This document shows, one piece after another, positions 27,777 to 36,542 of a stretch of 64,000 nt of DNA. Each line of letters starts with the position of its first letter. The first letter of the stretch is position 1. The DNA comes from Paraburkholderia oxyphila NBRC 105797 (lineage in GTDB: Bacteria; Pseudomonadota; Gammaproteobacteria; Burkholderiales; Burkholderiaceae), in NCBI RefSeq assembly GCF_000685075.1, contig NZ_BAYD01000010.1, positions 124,001 through 188,000 of the forward strand. Reading direction: 5' to 3'. The translations under genes and the position numbers were made by a program. The notes under the pieces are model-generated. The model was not told the origin of the DNA and did not search any database. It saw only the letters and a list, made by a program, of their open reading frames with translations.

Positions 27777-30076
27777 ATATCCCCTCCGGACGGCTCTGGC
27801 GGATCAATAAGTGGAAGGTGTCGAACCCGATTCCCCGTGAGTGCGAAAAGCGCATTCGCTACGGCTGGCGCAATGGGCGGCGTACCCGCTTCGCCGACGC
27901 CCTGTGGTTCGGTACCACACTGGAGCACTTTTGTGTGAATCTCAGGACAGTTCGACATATTGACGAGGGGGAAGTCAGAAAAATACTTCTGCTGAACCTG
28001 ACCGTTCACGATGCTGATTCGTTGTTGCAAGGCGGCAGACAGCCCAAAAATAATGCCGCTCTCGATTTGCTGCTCCACGAGATTCGGATTGATCGCGACG
28101 CCGCAATCGATCACGCAGTAGACTCGCATGACCTGGAAACTGCCGCCAACCCTTTGCACGTCAGCGACCTGCGCGACCACACTGCCAAACGCTTCGTGCA
28201 TTGCCATGCCTCTGGCAGTCGTTCCGTTACGCTGCGGCAGCGTCTGCCACTGAGAATAGGCCATGAGCGTTCGCAGTACATAGGCGTGACGCTGGTGTTC
28301 CGGTCGCGTCAGCATCTCCAGCCGAAACTGGAAAGGATCCTTGCCCGCGGCGATCGCCATCTCGTCGATAAAGCTCTCGACAAAGAACGCATGAAGCGAA
28401 TGTCCGACCGACCGCCAGCTACCTACGGGTATCGGCAGCGTCACCGTATTGTGTGTAACGGAAATGTTCGGGCATTCGTACGGCTGATCGAACGCACCCT
28501 CCGCACTCGTCGTGTCCTTGAACATCTCGACGACATCCTTGGGGTAGCCGAATGCACGAGGCAGCGCTTGCACGCTCAGCGACTGGCTGGCCGATTCGTT
28601 CTTCCAGGCAATCAGCTTGCCATTTGCATCCAGCGCACCCGTGAATTGCGACACGCATGCGGGGCGATAGAAGTCGTGCGTCGTATCTTGTGCACGCGGC
28701 CAGATGGTCTGCACGGGACGTCCGTTGGCATGGCGTGCGATTGCCACCGCCTGCACGATATAGTCGACTTCGAGCCGACGGCCGAATCCGCCGCCGATCA
28801 AGCATGGATGCATCTGCACCTTGTCTTCGTTCAGATCGAGGAAATTTGCCACGGCCTTGCGCGCCGCCATCGGGATCTGCGTGGATACCCAGATCGCCGC
28901 TTCGTCATCCCTCACCGCGGCAGTACAGTTGATCGGCTCCAGCGCCGCATGCGCGAGGTACGGCGCTTCGTACTGCATTTTCAGTGGTTTCAACTGCTTC
29001 AGATGGGCTTCGACATCGCCAGCCGAATAGAAGGACTGGGCAGCATCGCCGTCTTCGATCGCCTTGATCAAGGCGATGGTGATGTCTGCATCGCTGACGT
29101 CTTTTGCCGGACCGTGATCCCACGTGTACGACAACTCGCAGAGCGTGCGCATGGCGATGTACGGGTTATCAGCAATGACCGCGACTCCGCCGGTACCGCC
29201 GTGGTAGGGATCGACCGTGAAGATGTCATGTATGCCCTCGGTGTTCTCCACGTTCGCACTATCGTATGCGGTCGCGATTCCGCCGAGCGTTGGACACATC
29301 TTGACGCTCGCGTATAGCAGGTCTGCCGGATGCGCATCGATCCCGAACTGTGCCGATCCATCGATTTTCGAAGGTGCCTCGAATCGGTTCAGTCGCTGCC
29401 CGATAATCGTGAATTTCGATCTGTCCTTGAGCGTGACGTGCGAGGGAGGCCGCTCGTTCTTCACCTCATCGAGAAGATCGCCAAACGTCGACGAGTGTGT
29501 ACCACAGACAATGTGGCCCGCGCGTGCTTCGCATGCGCTAACTGGTTTTCCCCACTTCTTCGCCGCCGCGTTACAGAGCATGACGCGAGCGGACGCACCG
29601 GCCTCGCGCATCGGTTGCCAGAGATCGGCGATGCTCGTCGAACCACCCGTCACCATCGTGCCGTCCAAAAGTGTGAGAAGCCGCGCGAACGCTTCTTCGC
29701 CCTTTGCAGTCCAGGCGTGATCCTCGGGACGAAGAGGAAGCGCGCGTGCGAGATTTACGCGGTTCGTATATAGCGCTTCTATGGGAGCATCGACGAGCTG
29801 GACTTGGGACCAGTCCGCACCGAGTTCGTCCGCCAGCAACATCGCGGCGCCGGTGTGGATGCCCTGCCCCATTTCGGCCTTGCTCATGACGATCGTGACG
29901 ATGTTGGCGCCGTCGATCATTAGCCAGCCGTTGAGCGCCACATTGGTGCCGGGTGTATCGAGATGTTTTCTGGCTTGCCTGTCCTCGTGTGATGGCGATA
30001 CTGACCATCCGATCGCGAGCACGCTCAAGCCCGCCAAACTCGCACCACCGATAAGAAAGGTTCTCCGTGCCAGCAT
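27737..30076 (-). CDS. Molybdopterin-binding large subunit of a xanthine-dehydrogenase/isoquinoline-1-oxidoreductase-type hydroxylase
   Basis: 779 residues. The N-terminus carries a twin-arginine type signal (ARRTFLIGGASLAGLSVLAIG), so export with bound cofactor is likely. AEMGQGIHTGAAMLLADELG and LIGGGFGRRLEVDYIVQA are typical molybdenum-cofactor regions and GVGEAGTPPIAPAVANALF holds the catalytic glutamate. Such IorB-like enzymes hydroxylate N-heterocycles or oxidise aldehydes and pass electrons through a 2Fe-2S subunit to cytochromes. That subunit is here destroyed (27574-27776), so this intact-looking gene is probably orphaned unless another small subunit substitutes. Confidence 0.88.
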   Translation of the reverse strand: MLARRTFLIGGASLAGLSVLAIGWSVSPSHEDRQARKHLDTPGTNVALNGWLMIDGANIVTIVMSKAEMGQGIHTGAAMLLADELGADWSQVQLVDAPIEALYTNRVNLARALPLRPEDHAWTAKGEEAFARLLTLLDGTMVTGGSTSIADLWQPMREAGASARVMLCNAAAKKWGKPVSACEARAGHIVCGTHSSTFGDLLDEVKNERPPSHVTLKDRSKFTIIGQRLNRFEAPSKIDGSAQFGIDAHPADLLYASVKMCPTLGGIATAYDSANVENTEGIHDIFTVDPYHGGTGGVAVIADNPYIAMRTLCELSYTWDHGPAKDVSDADITIALIKAIEDGDAAQSFYSAGDVEAHLKQLKPLKMQYEAPYLAHAALEPINCTAAVRDDEAAIWVSTQIPMAARKAVANFLDLNEDKVQMHPCLIGGGFGRRLEVDYIVQAVAIARHANGRPVQTIWPRAQDTTHDFYRPACVSQFTGALDANGKLIAWKNESASQSLSVQALPRAFGYPKDVVEMFKDTTSAEGAFDQPYECPNISVTHNTVTLPIPVGSWRSVGHSLHAFFVESFIDEMAIAAGKDPFQFRLEMLTRPEHQRHAYVLRTLMAYSQWQTLPQRNGTTARGMAMHEAFGSVVAQVADVQRVGGSFQVMRVYCVIDCGVAINPNLVEQQIESGIIFGLSAALQQRISIVNGQVQQKYFSDFPLVNMSNCPEIHTKVLQCGTEPQGVGEAGTPPIAPAVANALFALTGNRVRHLPLIDPPEPSGGDIWCQSVLTGEPLS

Positions 30077-30484
30077 GACATCGCCTACCGAATGTTCTTA
30101 CAGCGTATGGAGGTCGGCGAAGGCCGAAACCCGCAATTTTCCTTGCAACTTCCATAGTTGACGATCTGGAGATGCGAGTTGCCGCATAAGAAACGCGTCT
30201 TTTTCTCCTTCTCGAATCACCTATATTAGTCACTGGGTGTGGTAATTGCGAATCCGAAGTACAGCTGCAAACTGTAGCGATCGCTGAAAACGGAATAGCC
30301 GGCCGTAGATCGAGCGAAGGCAGGACAGACGGTTGGTTGCACGAAATGGTAGAACCCGGTGCTTCGAATTGAGCCGCCCGCCACTGACAAGCACCTCCTC
30401 CTGGACGTTCCAATGGCGTGTTCACGTGGGTAAGGGACCTTCACGAGCCAATTTATCCGTTGTGTCCCGGACAGCGATGCGACA
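30077..30484. other. 408-bp region between HbpS-like and molybdenum hydroxylase genes
   Basis: Only spurious open frames are seen. The region is AT-richer than average and must contain the promoter of the large-subunit gene if it is not transcribed from upstream. No operator, repeat or RNA gene could be supported. Confidence 0.4.
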
Positions 30485-31009
30485 CTATTTGATCGAGTCG
30501 GCGGCCGCCTTGCAGACCATAGCGTCCTGATCGCCAGTACCGCCGCTACAGCCGATAGCACCGACAAGCTTTCCTTCTTGCACGAGTGGAAATCCTCCCG
30601 GCGATGCGACCAGCCCCGCGTCCAGCGTGCCTACGTATGCGTGTCCGGTCTCGAACTGGTTGTAGAAGACCCGTGTTTCGCGACGAAATCGTGCCGACGT
30701 GCGCGCCTTGTTCTGCGAAATTGCAATCGACGCGTACTGTGCACCGTCCATTCGTTCAAACGCGAGTAGATCTCCATGTGTATCGACAACAGCGATATTC
30801 ATTTTCCAGTCGTGCCTTTTCGCTTCGGCTTCTGCAATTGCGAGCAGCTTCTTCGCGGTGTCCAGGCCAATTGCCGTGCCGTAGGGAATGTCGAATGGCA
30901 TCTTGTCGGGCGTCCCGCCTGCGGAGGGTTGTGAGGCCGGGAGCTGCGCCATCGCCGCGGTTGCCACGACGAGGCAAGTTGAGCATGCGAACTGGACAAG
31001 GTTTTGCAT
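30485..31009 (-). CDS. GlcG/HbpS-family haem-binding-type secreted protein
   Basis: 174 residues. A signal peptide (up to about TAAMA) is followed by a GlcG/HbpS fold: GLDTAKKLLAIAEAEAKRHD, MNIAVVDTHGDLLAFERMDG and the C-terminal LVGAIGCSGGTGDQDAMVC are family hallmarks. HbpS binds haem outside the cell in Streptomyces; most proteobacterial members are of unknown function and often accompany oxidoreductase genes. Located upstream of the molybdenum hydroxylase gene on the same strand, and divergent from an AraC regulator. Confidence 0.85.
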   Translation of the reverse strand: MQNLVQFACSTCLVVATAAMAQLPASQPSAGGTPDKMPFDIPYGTAIGLDTAKKLLAIAEAEAKRHDWKMNIAVVDTHGDLLAFERMDGAQYASIAISQNKARTSARFRRETRVFYNQFETGHAYVGTLDAGLVASPGGFPLVQEGKLVGAIGCSGGTGDQDAMVCKAAADSIK

Positions 31010-31420
31010 CGCACTATCTCCTGTTGATCGCCGGAGGCTCGTACCGTGACGCTGTCGTCCGAAAGCTTGTCATGACATTCCGATTGATTGCCAACGTACC
31101 GTGCGGAGGGGCGACATGCAAGCGGCATTTGCCCGTCAAAAGCGCGACGCCCTTAAACCCGCGCTTTCCGTCGCCAATATGAGCGGCAGCGCGCTATCGA
31201 TGTCGGCTGTCCTCCGTGATACTTGTGTCCGTCCACGCCGAGATTTGGCATTTTTTTTTGCCCGCACAGACTCGATACAATGCAACAAGAGGCATGGCGC
31301 GCCGTACGGTTCTCATCCGTCCCGCGACATCTTCCGGATTAAGGGAACAAGCCGTTGTTCGGCGCTCGCCTTGCTGCGGCCTTTCATATTCGCCCACCAA
31401 TCGGGTCACAGGTTTCCGCC
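31010..31420. other. 411-bp divergent promoter region, HbpS-like / AraC
   Basis: No gene is supported. A run of nine or ten T lies near 31252 and a possible -10 hexamer TACAAT at 31275-31280 without a well-spaced -35. Regulatory sites for the AraC protein are expected here but could not be defined by eye. Confidence 0.35.
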
Positions 31421-32440
31421 ATGCTCCAAAGTCTCAACGGGGCCGGTAGTGCCGCGGTTCGCACGAGCCGGATCATTCACAGCCATTTCGACGTTCGAAA
31501 TGAGCCGGTATCCCGGCAACTGCTGAGCTGGCGCGAGCGTGTCGGGCACGTCATCGATATCGTGGCTTCGCGTGTCCAGACCGAACAGCCGTTTTACGGG
31601 GCGATCGACCTATTCGTTGTCGACGACATCGTCATTACGGACTGCTGGACGGACGAGTTGATGCTCGAGCGTACGATTGCCCGCATATCGCGGGACAACG
31701 TTCGCAGTTTCGCCTTTCACGTGTTTCTGGAAGGCGGGGTCGTGCCGTCGGCCAGGCGCCAGGGTGAACTCTGCCGTGAAGGCATTCTGGCGCTCGACAT
31801 GGACCAGCCTATCCGGATGCACCGGCAGGCTTGCCGCGTCATCACGCTCTTCGCGCCCGGGGCGCTGTTGCAGCAATTCATTGCCGACCCGGCAGCCCTC
31901 CATGGGCGTGTGCTCCAGCGCGCAAGCCCGATGGTGCGTTTGATCGTGCAACATGTCACGGCCCTGGCCGAAAGAATGGGTTCTGTTGCGATAGACGAGG
32001 CGCGACGAAGCCTCACGGCTACCGCGCAACTGCTCACCGCGGCCTTCGCGCAGGAGGCAGGGCTTGCCGGCGATGCGCGCGCAGCGGTGCGCGCAGCGAT
32101 GTTCGACAAGGTACGCCGCTACGTGCAGGCAAATCTGCAGGATTCCGACCTTTCTCCCGAAAGTGTTCTTGACGCGCTTGGATTGCCTCGTCCGACTTTA
32201 TATCGGCTGTTTCAGCACGAAGGCGGAATCGGCGCCTATATCCGGCACCTGCGACTTCGCCAGGCGGCCGACGATCTGGTCCGGCATCCCCATCTTCCAG
32301 TAACGGACATCGCGTACGGGCACGGCTTCAAGAGCGCATCAGATTTCACACGGGCGTTTCGCCGCGCGTACGACATGACGCCGCAAGATATTCGGGCAAT
32401 GGATAACCGTTTTCTGCACGAATGGAAGCCGCACGTATAG
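31421..32440 (+). CDS. AraC-family transcriptional regulator
   Basis: 339 residues. The N-terminal domain (about 20-220) is of the AraC-binding-like type; the C-terminal pair of helix-turn-helix motifs spans about 240-335, with GLPRPTLYRLFQHEGGIGAY and DIAYGHGFKSASDFTRAFRR, the classic AraC signature. Divergent from the HbpS-like gene and probably regulates it and/or the molybdenum hydroxylase (inference). The ATG at 31421 gives the best N-terminus; an in-frame ATG at 31355 is possible. Confidence 0.88.
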   Translation: MLQSLNGAGSAAVRTSRIIHSHFDVRNEPVSRQLLSWRERVGHVIDIVASRVQTEQPFYGAIDLFVVDDIVITDCWTDELMLERTIARISRDNVRSFAFHVFLEGGVVPSARRQGELCREGILALDMDQPIRMHRQACRVITLFAPGALLQQFIADPAALHGRVLQRASPMVRLIVQHVTALAERMGSVAIDEARRSLTATAQLLTAAFAQEAGLAGDARAAVRAAMFDKVRRYVQANLQDSDLSPESVLDALGLPRPTLYRLFQHEGGIGAYIRHLRLRQAADDLVRHPHLPVTDIAYGHGFKSASDFTRAFRRAYDMTPQDIRAMDNRFLHEWKPHV

Positions 32441-32453
32441 GGCCTGCGCATTG

Positions 32454-33779
32454 TCAGACGTCCGCGCGTTCCTCCTTGAAGCAGAGCAGCGCACCGACAC
32501 TCAGCAGGCAGCATGGCACGGCGTACCACGCTACGGCCATTGGGTTGCCGCTCCAACTGACCAGCGCTGTCACGACGAGCTGCGCCGTGCCCCCAAACAG
32601 CGCCGTGCCGAGCGCATAGCCGGTGCCGTAGCCGCTCGCCCGCACGTGCGGCGGCCAGGCTTCGAGAATCAGCACGTTCACAAGGCATCCACCGACCGCC
32701 ACGAGCGCGGTAATGCACGCTACACCGGTCAGCAATGCCATTGCAGTGCCGGTGTGAATGATCAAATAGAAGATCGGCGGAATGACGACCGCAAGCGCTG
32801 CGGCGACGGCAATGACGAGCGGCTTGCGGCGCGGCAGCCTGTCGGCGAGCCAGCCCGATGGCGGAGCTAGCATCATGATCAACAGACCCGCGAATGCCGT
32901 CGATATGAGCCCCGTGACGACGTTTTTGTGCATGATGCGGTTCAGCCACGCTGGCATGTAGTAGACGATCGAATAGAACGACACCGTGCTAAAGCTCATC
33001 GACAGCGTGGCCAGGATCAGCATTCTAATGTGACTCCGCACGGGTCTGCCGGCCCGGCGACGCATCGCATGGCCGGCCGCGTGCGCACGTGGGGCATCGC
33101 TCGCGAGGAATTGGCGCCGCACGTAGTAGCCTGCCGCGAGCAGCGGCAACGCGACTGCATAGGCTATGCGCCAGCCCCATGCAGTCAGCTGCCCGGGGGA
33201 GAGCATGCTGCCGAGCAGTGAACCCAGCGATGCCCCGAGGAGCGGGGCGAGTGCGTTGCCCGCCAATTGGATGCCGATCGCACGACCGCGCAGCGCCGGC
33301 GGCGCGGCTTCCACGACGAGTGCGGCTGCCGCGCCCATCTCACCGCCGAGCGCGAGGCCTTGCACCACGCGTGCCAGGACGACTATCAAGGGGGCGGTTA
33401 CGCCGAGCACGGCATAGGGCGGACAAAGGACAATAGCGGCTGTACCGAGCGTCGCCATCCAGGAGGTGGCGAGGAGCGCGCGACGGCGACCAGCGCGATC
33501 CGCCCAGGCGCCAATCACGATGGCGCCCACCGGGCGGAACAGAAACCCGACGCCGAACGTAGCGACGGCGAACAGCAGCGACGTCATCGGATCGACGGAA
33601 GGAAAGAACTGATCCCCGATCATCGCTGCAAAAAGCCCAAACACGCTGAAATCGAATAGCTCGAGGCCATTTAGAAGCGACGTTGCGATGACGATCTTCA
33701 GAAGCGAACGGCTACCGTCCGCAGCATGGCCCGGTTCGATCAGCACGCACGGATCGTCATCAATAACTGGCTTTCCCAT
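32454..33779 (-). CDS. MFS transporter of the metabolite:H+ symporter (MHS) family
   Basis: 441 residues with twelve hydrophobic segments. GLELFDFSVFGLFAAMIGDQ in the first segment, FLFRPVGAIVIGAWADRAGR between segments 2 and 3 (the MFS motif A), and QGLALGGEMGAAAALVVEAA are typical of MHS carriers for organic acids such as dicarboxylates, citrate, ketoglutarate or aromatic acids. It converges with the AraC gene with 13 bp between stops. No local catabolic operon shows its substrate. Confidence 0.88.
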   Translation of the reverse strand: MGKPVIDDDPCVLIEPGHAADGSRSLLKIVIATSLLNGLELFDFSVFGLFAAMIGDQFFPSVDPMTSLLFAVATFGVGFLFRPVGAIVIGAWADRAGRRRALLATSWMATLGTAAIVLCPPYAVLGVTAPLIVVLARVVQGLALGGEMGAAAALVVEAAPPALRGRAIGIQLAGNALAPLLGASLGSLLGSMLSPGQLTAWGWRIAYAVALPLLAAGYYVRRQFLASDAPRAHAAGHAMRRRAGRPVRSHIRMLILATLSMSFSTVSFYSIVYYMPAWLNRIMHKNVVTGLISTAFAGLLIMMLAPPSGWLADRLPRRKPLVIAVAAALAVVIPPIFYLIIHTGTAMALLTGVACITALVAVGGCLVNVLILEAWPPHVRASGYGTGYALGTALFGGTAQLVVTALVSWSGNPMAVAWYAVPCCLLSVGALLCFKEERADV

Positions 33780-34173
33780 CCTTTTGATCCGCCTGGTCGA
33801 TGGCCAAGGTTAGCAGGCTTAACCGGGCGCTTGAATAGAGCCAAAATGATTTCTGGCGAACCGTTTCGAAACGTCCGTATCATCGGGAATGGGCTTATAT
33901 TGCCTTCGTGCTTGTCGTCGGATGCAGATCAGTGGGTGGCTTACAACTCGGTGTACCAATGCGAAGAAGGCGAGTGATAGCCGGACTCGACAAAAACACC
34001 CGCGGGGCAGGCACCCAGTTTCGCGAAGCGGAAACGAAGGGGCTCATCGCCGTCTAGCAACGCTTTCGCGGTCTCGCCGATTACATGCCATGTAATTGGC
34101 GCATGCATCGCACGCCTCTACTCTTCGGCTGTCGCGCTTCCATTCCGGCAGTGCTCACCGCCAAGGCGTTACC
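33780..34173. other. 394-bp region without a recognisable gene
   Basis: Between the MHS transporter start and a gene remnant. Small open frames are present on both strands but none has a recognisable motif or ribosome site. It contains the MHS transporter promoter by position. Confidence 0.4.
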
Positions 34174-34339
34174 ATGTCCACCTACCCTGTTTGCACGATC
34201 GAGTCCGCTCCCGTGCAATCGCGCCCCGTGCTTGAGCAACTGCAACAGCCGTTCGGCATGATCCCGAATATCGCTGATCAACGGTTTTATCGGCCTGTTC
34301 GAGCGCGTGCACTCGAGCAGCCTGACCGAGCCGCAGATT
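34174..34339 (+). pseudogene. Remnant of a carboxymuconolactone-decarboxylase/AhpD-family gene
   Basis: ATG at 34174 starts STYPVCTIESAPVQSRPVLE and EQLQQPFGMIPNIA, the N-terminus of the family found in Burkholderia and relatives. The frame then jumps: another frame from 34274 encodes LINGFIGLFERVHSSSLTEP-QI, which in intact homologues comes about a dozen residues later. An internal deletion thus shifted the frame, and the rest of the protein, including the CxxC/His redox site of AhpD-like members, is lost after 34339. It sits directly upstream of an XRE regulator, its usual neighbour. Confidence 0.75.
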
Positions 34340-34399
34340 CCGGGCATGCGAGTGCGCCCTGAGCCCTCTCCATTCGTCTAACCAAGTTGGGGGAATCCG

Positions 34400-35257
34400 A
34401 TGAACGCCACCCGTCCCGATCCGAAAGCGCCCGGCGACCTGGGCGAGTTGCTGCGCTATTGGCGCGACGTGCGTAGCGTGAGTCAGCTCGATCTGTCGCT
34501 CGACGCCGGGGTCTCGCAGCGACAGATCAGTTTCATCGAAAGCGGGCGCAGCGTCCCTGGCAGGGATACGCTGCTGACGCTTGCACAGACGCTCGATGTG
34601 CCGCTGCGCGAGCGCAATGCCCTGCTGCTCGCCGCCGGCTACGCACCCATGTATTCGGAAGCGCCATGGGACGCCAAGGAGATGCACAGCGTGATCCGCG
34701 CGCTCGAACGGGTCGTGCGCCAGCATGAACCGTTTCCGGCGATCGTGATGGATCGCCACTGGAACGTCTTGATGACCAACGACGCGGCGCCGCGCTTCTT
34801 CAATTGTTTCATCGACATGGCCGCGCGCAAAAGCCCGCGCAACATGCTGCATCTGATCTTCGATCCGCAAGGGATGCGACCGTTCGTGGCCGACTGGGAC
34901 ACGGTCTCGCGCAGCCTGCTGCAACGCGTGTATCGGGAATCGGTCGGTCACACGGTCGACGCCGGCACGCGGCATCTGCTCGACGAACTGCTAGCCTGGC
35001 CAGACGTGCCGCGTGACTGGAAAACGCATCATGCGCCCGCCTCCGCGTCCACGATGCCGGTCATTCCGATCGGCTTCATCCACGAAGGCGTCGTGCTTCG
35101 ATACTTCTCGATGGTGACGACCGTGGGCGCGCCGCAGAACGTTGTGGCACAGGAACTGCGCCTCGAATGCATGTTCCCCGCCGATGACGAAACCGAAGCA
35201 CGCCACCTGCAGTTGCTCGCCGAACATGCAAAATCCGGCAAGGTAACGGCGCTGTAA
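34400..35257 (+). CDS. XRE-family regulator with MmyB-like ligand-binding domain
   Basis: 285 residues. Cro/C1-type helix-turn-helix at about 14-70 (LLRYWRDVRSVSQLDLSLDA, GVSQRQISFIESGRSVPGRD), then an MmyB-like PAS-related domain (PAIVMDRHWNVLMTNDAAPR, NMLHLIFDPQGMRPFVADWD). MmyB-type proteins bind fatty acids or similar effectors and often control a neighbouring oxidoreductase. Here the adjacent target gene is only a remnant, so it may have lost its local target. Confidence 0.9.
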   Translation: MNATRPDPKAPGDLGELLRYWRDVRSVSQLDLSLDAGVSQRQISFIESGRSVPGRDTLLTLAQTLDVPLRERNALLLAAGYAPMYSEAPWDAKEMHSVIRALERVVRQHEPFPAIVMDRHWNVLMTNDAAPRFFNCFIDMAARKSPRNMLHLIFDPQGMRPFVADWDTVSRSLLQRVYRESVGHTVDAGTRHLLDELLAWPDVPRDWKTHHAPASASTMPVIPIGFIHEGVVLRYFSMVTTVGAPQNVVAQELRLECMFPADDETEARHLQLLAEHAKSGKVTAL

Positions 35258-35325
35258 GCCGCGCCTAGTCCACTCGGAGGAAGTCAGGGCGCAACCGGCC
35301 GGTCTATGTTCACGCTATTGCCTGA

Positions 35326-35790
35326 ATGCCGGAGGACGCGGACGTGAGTGATAGCGCGGTGCAAATTGCCAATCTGCTGTACCGATATGCGGAATGCATG
35401 GACAGCGGCGACTGGGATGGTGTGGGGGCGTTGTTTAAGCACGCACGCTTGAAGACGCGGGACAGCCATGCCGGACTCAGCGCGCCGGAATTCCTGGAGC
35501 TGTTGTATGGCCACGTGAAGCGCTATCCCTGTGGCACGCCACGCACCCGGCATGTCGTCACCAATCCGATCATCGAAATCGACGAGCCGGCCCACCGTGC
35601 AACGGCCCGCTCGTATTACACGGTCTTGCAGGCGACGGAAGGGTTTCCCCTGCAGCCCATTGCGGCTGGGCGCTATCACGACGCGTTCGAGCGCGTCGAC
35701 GGCGTCTGGCGCTTTTCGTTTCGCGACTACTCGCTGCTGGATATGACAGGCGACTTGCGCCACCACCTGAACGGCATGCCCGCGCAGTAA
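35326..35790 (+). CDS. NTF2-like / SnoaL-type nuclear transport factor 2 family protein
   Basis: 154 residues. QIANLLYRYAECMDSGDWDG starts a SnoaL_4-like cone-shaped alpha+beta barrel; RTRHVVTNPIIEID and ARSYYTVLQATEGFPLQPIA follow as expected. The fold serves as isomerase, hydratase or dehydratase, or as a small subunit of dioxygenases. Function is unassigned. A GTG at 35344 is an alternative start. It ends 30 bp before a strong terminator hairpin. Confidence 0.82.
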   Translation: MPEDADVSDSAVQIANLLYRYAECMDSGDWDGVGALFKHARLKTRDSHAGLSAPEFLELLYGHVKRYPCGTPRTRHVVTNPIIEIDEPAHRATARSYYTVLQATEGFPLQPIAAGRYHDAFERVDGVWRFSFRDYSLLDMTGDLRHHLNGMPAQ

Positions 35791-35819
35791 GCGGCGCAGC
35801 CGCGAACGCGGCGTCTTCC

Positions 35820-35851
35820 AGATGGCACCCGACTGCGGTCGGGCGCCATCT
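35820..35851. terminator. Strong bidirectional hairpin between convergent genes
   Basis: AGATGGCACCCGAC (35820-35833) pairs with GTCGGGCGCCATCT (35838-35851): 13 of 14 base pairs with a TGCG loop. It lies between the stop of the NTF2-like gene (35790) and the stop of the FKBP gene (35861), the position of a shared factor-independent-type terminator, although no T-run follows. Confidence 0.65.
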
Positions 35852-35860
35852 ACCAATCCA

Positions 35861-36259
35861 TTACTGGCCGATGCCGATCAGCTCGACTTCGAACGTGAGG
35901 TCGCTGTTCGGCGGGATCGGGCCAACAGCGCGATCGCCATACGCGGTTGCCGCCGGGCAGGTCAGCTTCGCCTTGCCGCCCACCTTCATCTTCTGCAGCC
36001 CTTGCGTCCAGCACGGAATCACCCGGCCGAGCGGGAAGGTGGCCGGGCCGCCATGCTTGTCGGAGCTGTCGAATTCGGTGCCGTCCGCGAGCGTGCCGCG
36101 ATAGTTGACGCGCACGACGTCGTTCACGGTCGGTTGCGGACCGGTGCCTTGCTTGATGTGCTCGACCACGACGCCCGATGGCAACTTCTCGATGGTGTTG
36201 CCGGCGAAGGCGGTCGATGCAATGGTGGCAGTGGCGAGTAACGCAATCAGTGATTTCAT
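35861..36259 (-). CDS. Periplasmic FKBP-type peptidyl-prolyl cis-trans isomerase
   Basis: 132 residues. A signal peptide (MKSLIALLATATIASTAFA) precedes a single FKBP domain: VNYRGTLADGTEFDSS, PATFPLGRVIPCWTQGLQKM, TAYGDRAVGPIPPNSDLTFE. The aromatic pocket residues of FKBP are kept; the usual Gly of VIPGW is Cys, as is common in beta-proteobacterial members. Assists periplasmic protein folding. The ATG at 36259 was chosen because it starts the signal peptide. Confidence 0.93.
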   Translation of the reverse strand: MKSLIALLATATIASTAFAGNTIEKLPSGVVVEHIKQGTGPQPTVNDVVRVNYRGTLADGTEFDSSDKHGGPATFPLGRVIPCWTQGLQKMKVGGKAKLTCPAATAYGDRAVGPIPPNSDLTFEVELIGIGQ

Positions 36260-36542
36260 ACTATGTCCTCGTTGAATGGCTCGCCAATTATATCGGGTGC
36301 TTCGCGCGGCCCCGGATCGGCACGCCATGCATCGCGAGACAGGCACCCGAGCCGGGCCGGCCGTGGCCAGGCGTGGCCCGGCCGAATCGGGCATTCGGGC
36401 GAGCACATAGTGCGGATGTTCGCCCCGTTATGAGCCCCGCGCAGCAAGGCTGCCCGAGCATGGCCAGCAATTTCCCTGAATTGACACCTCGTTATATCGC
36501 ACCGTATACAGCAATGAACGATGTCAAATTACGGCGGTTCGC

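Noticed and set aside
27818..29317. A 499-codon plus-strand open frame opposite the molybdenum hydroxylase gene
   Set aside because: No family motif; the opposite strand has clear molybdenum-cofactor motifs throughout.
30226..30567. 113-codon minus-strand open frame overlapping the 3' end of the HbpS-like gene
   Set aside because: Overlaps the HbpS-like gene in another frame and has no recognisable domain.
31245..31265. Possible terminator with T-run near 31252
   Set aside because: The run is flanked only by a 4-bp GGCA/TGCC pair; no stable stem precedes it on either strand.
22855..34339. Insertion sequence or integrase explaining the gene fragments
   Set aside because: No transposase, integrase, terminal inverted repeats or tRNA attachment site could be recognised in this stretch.
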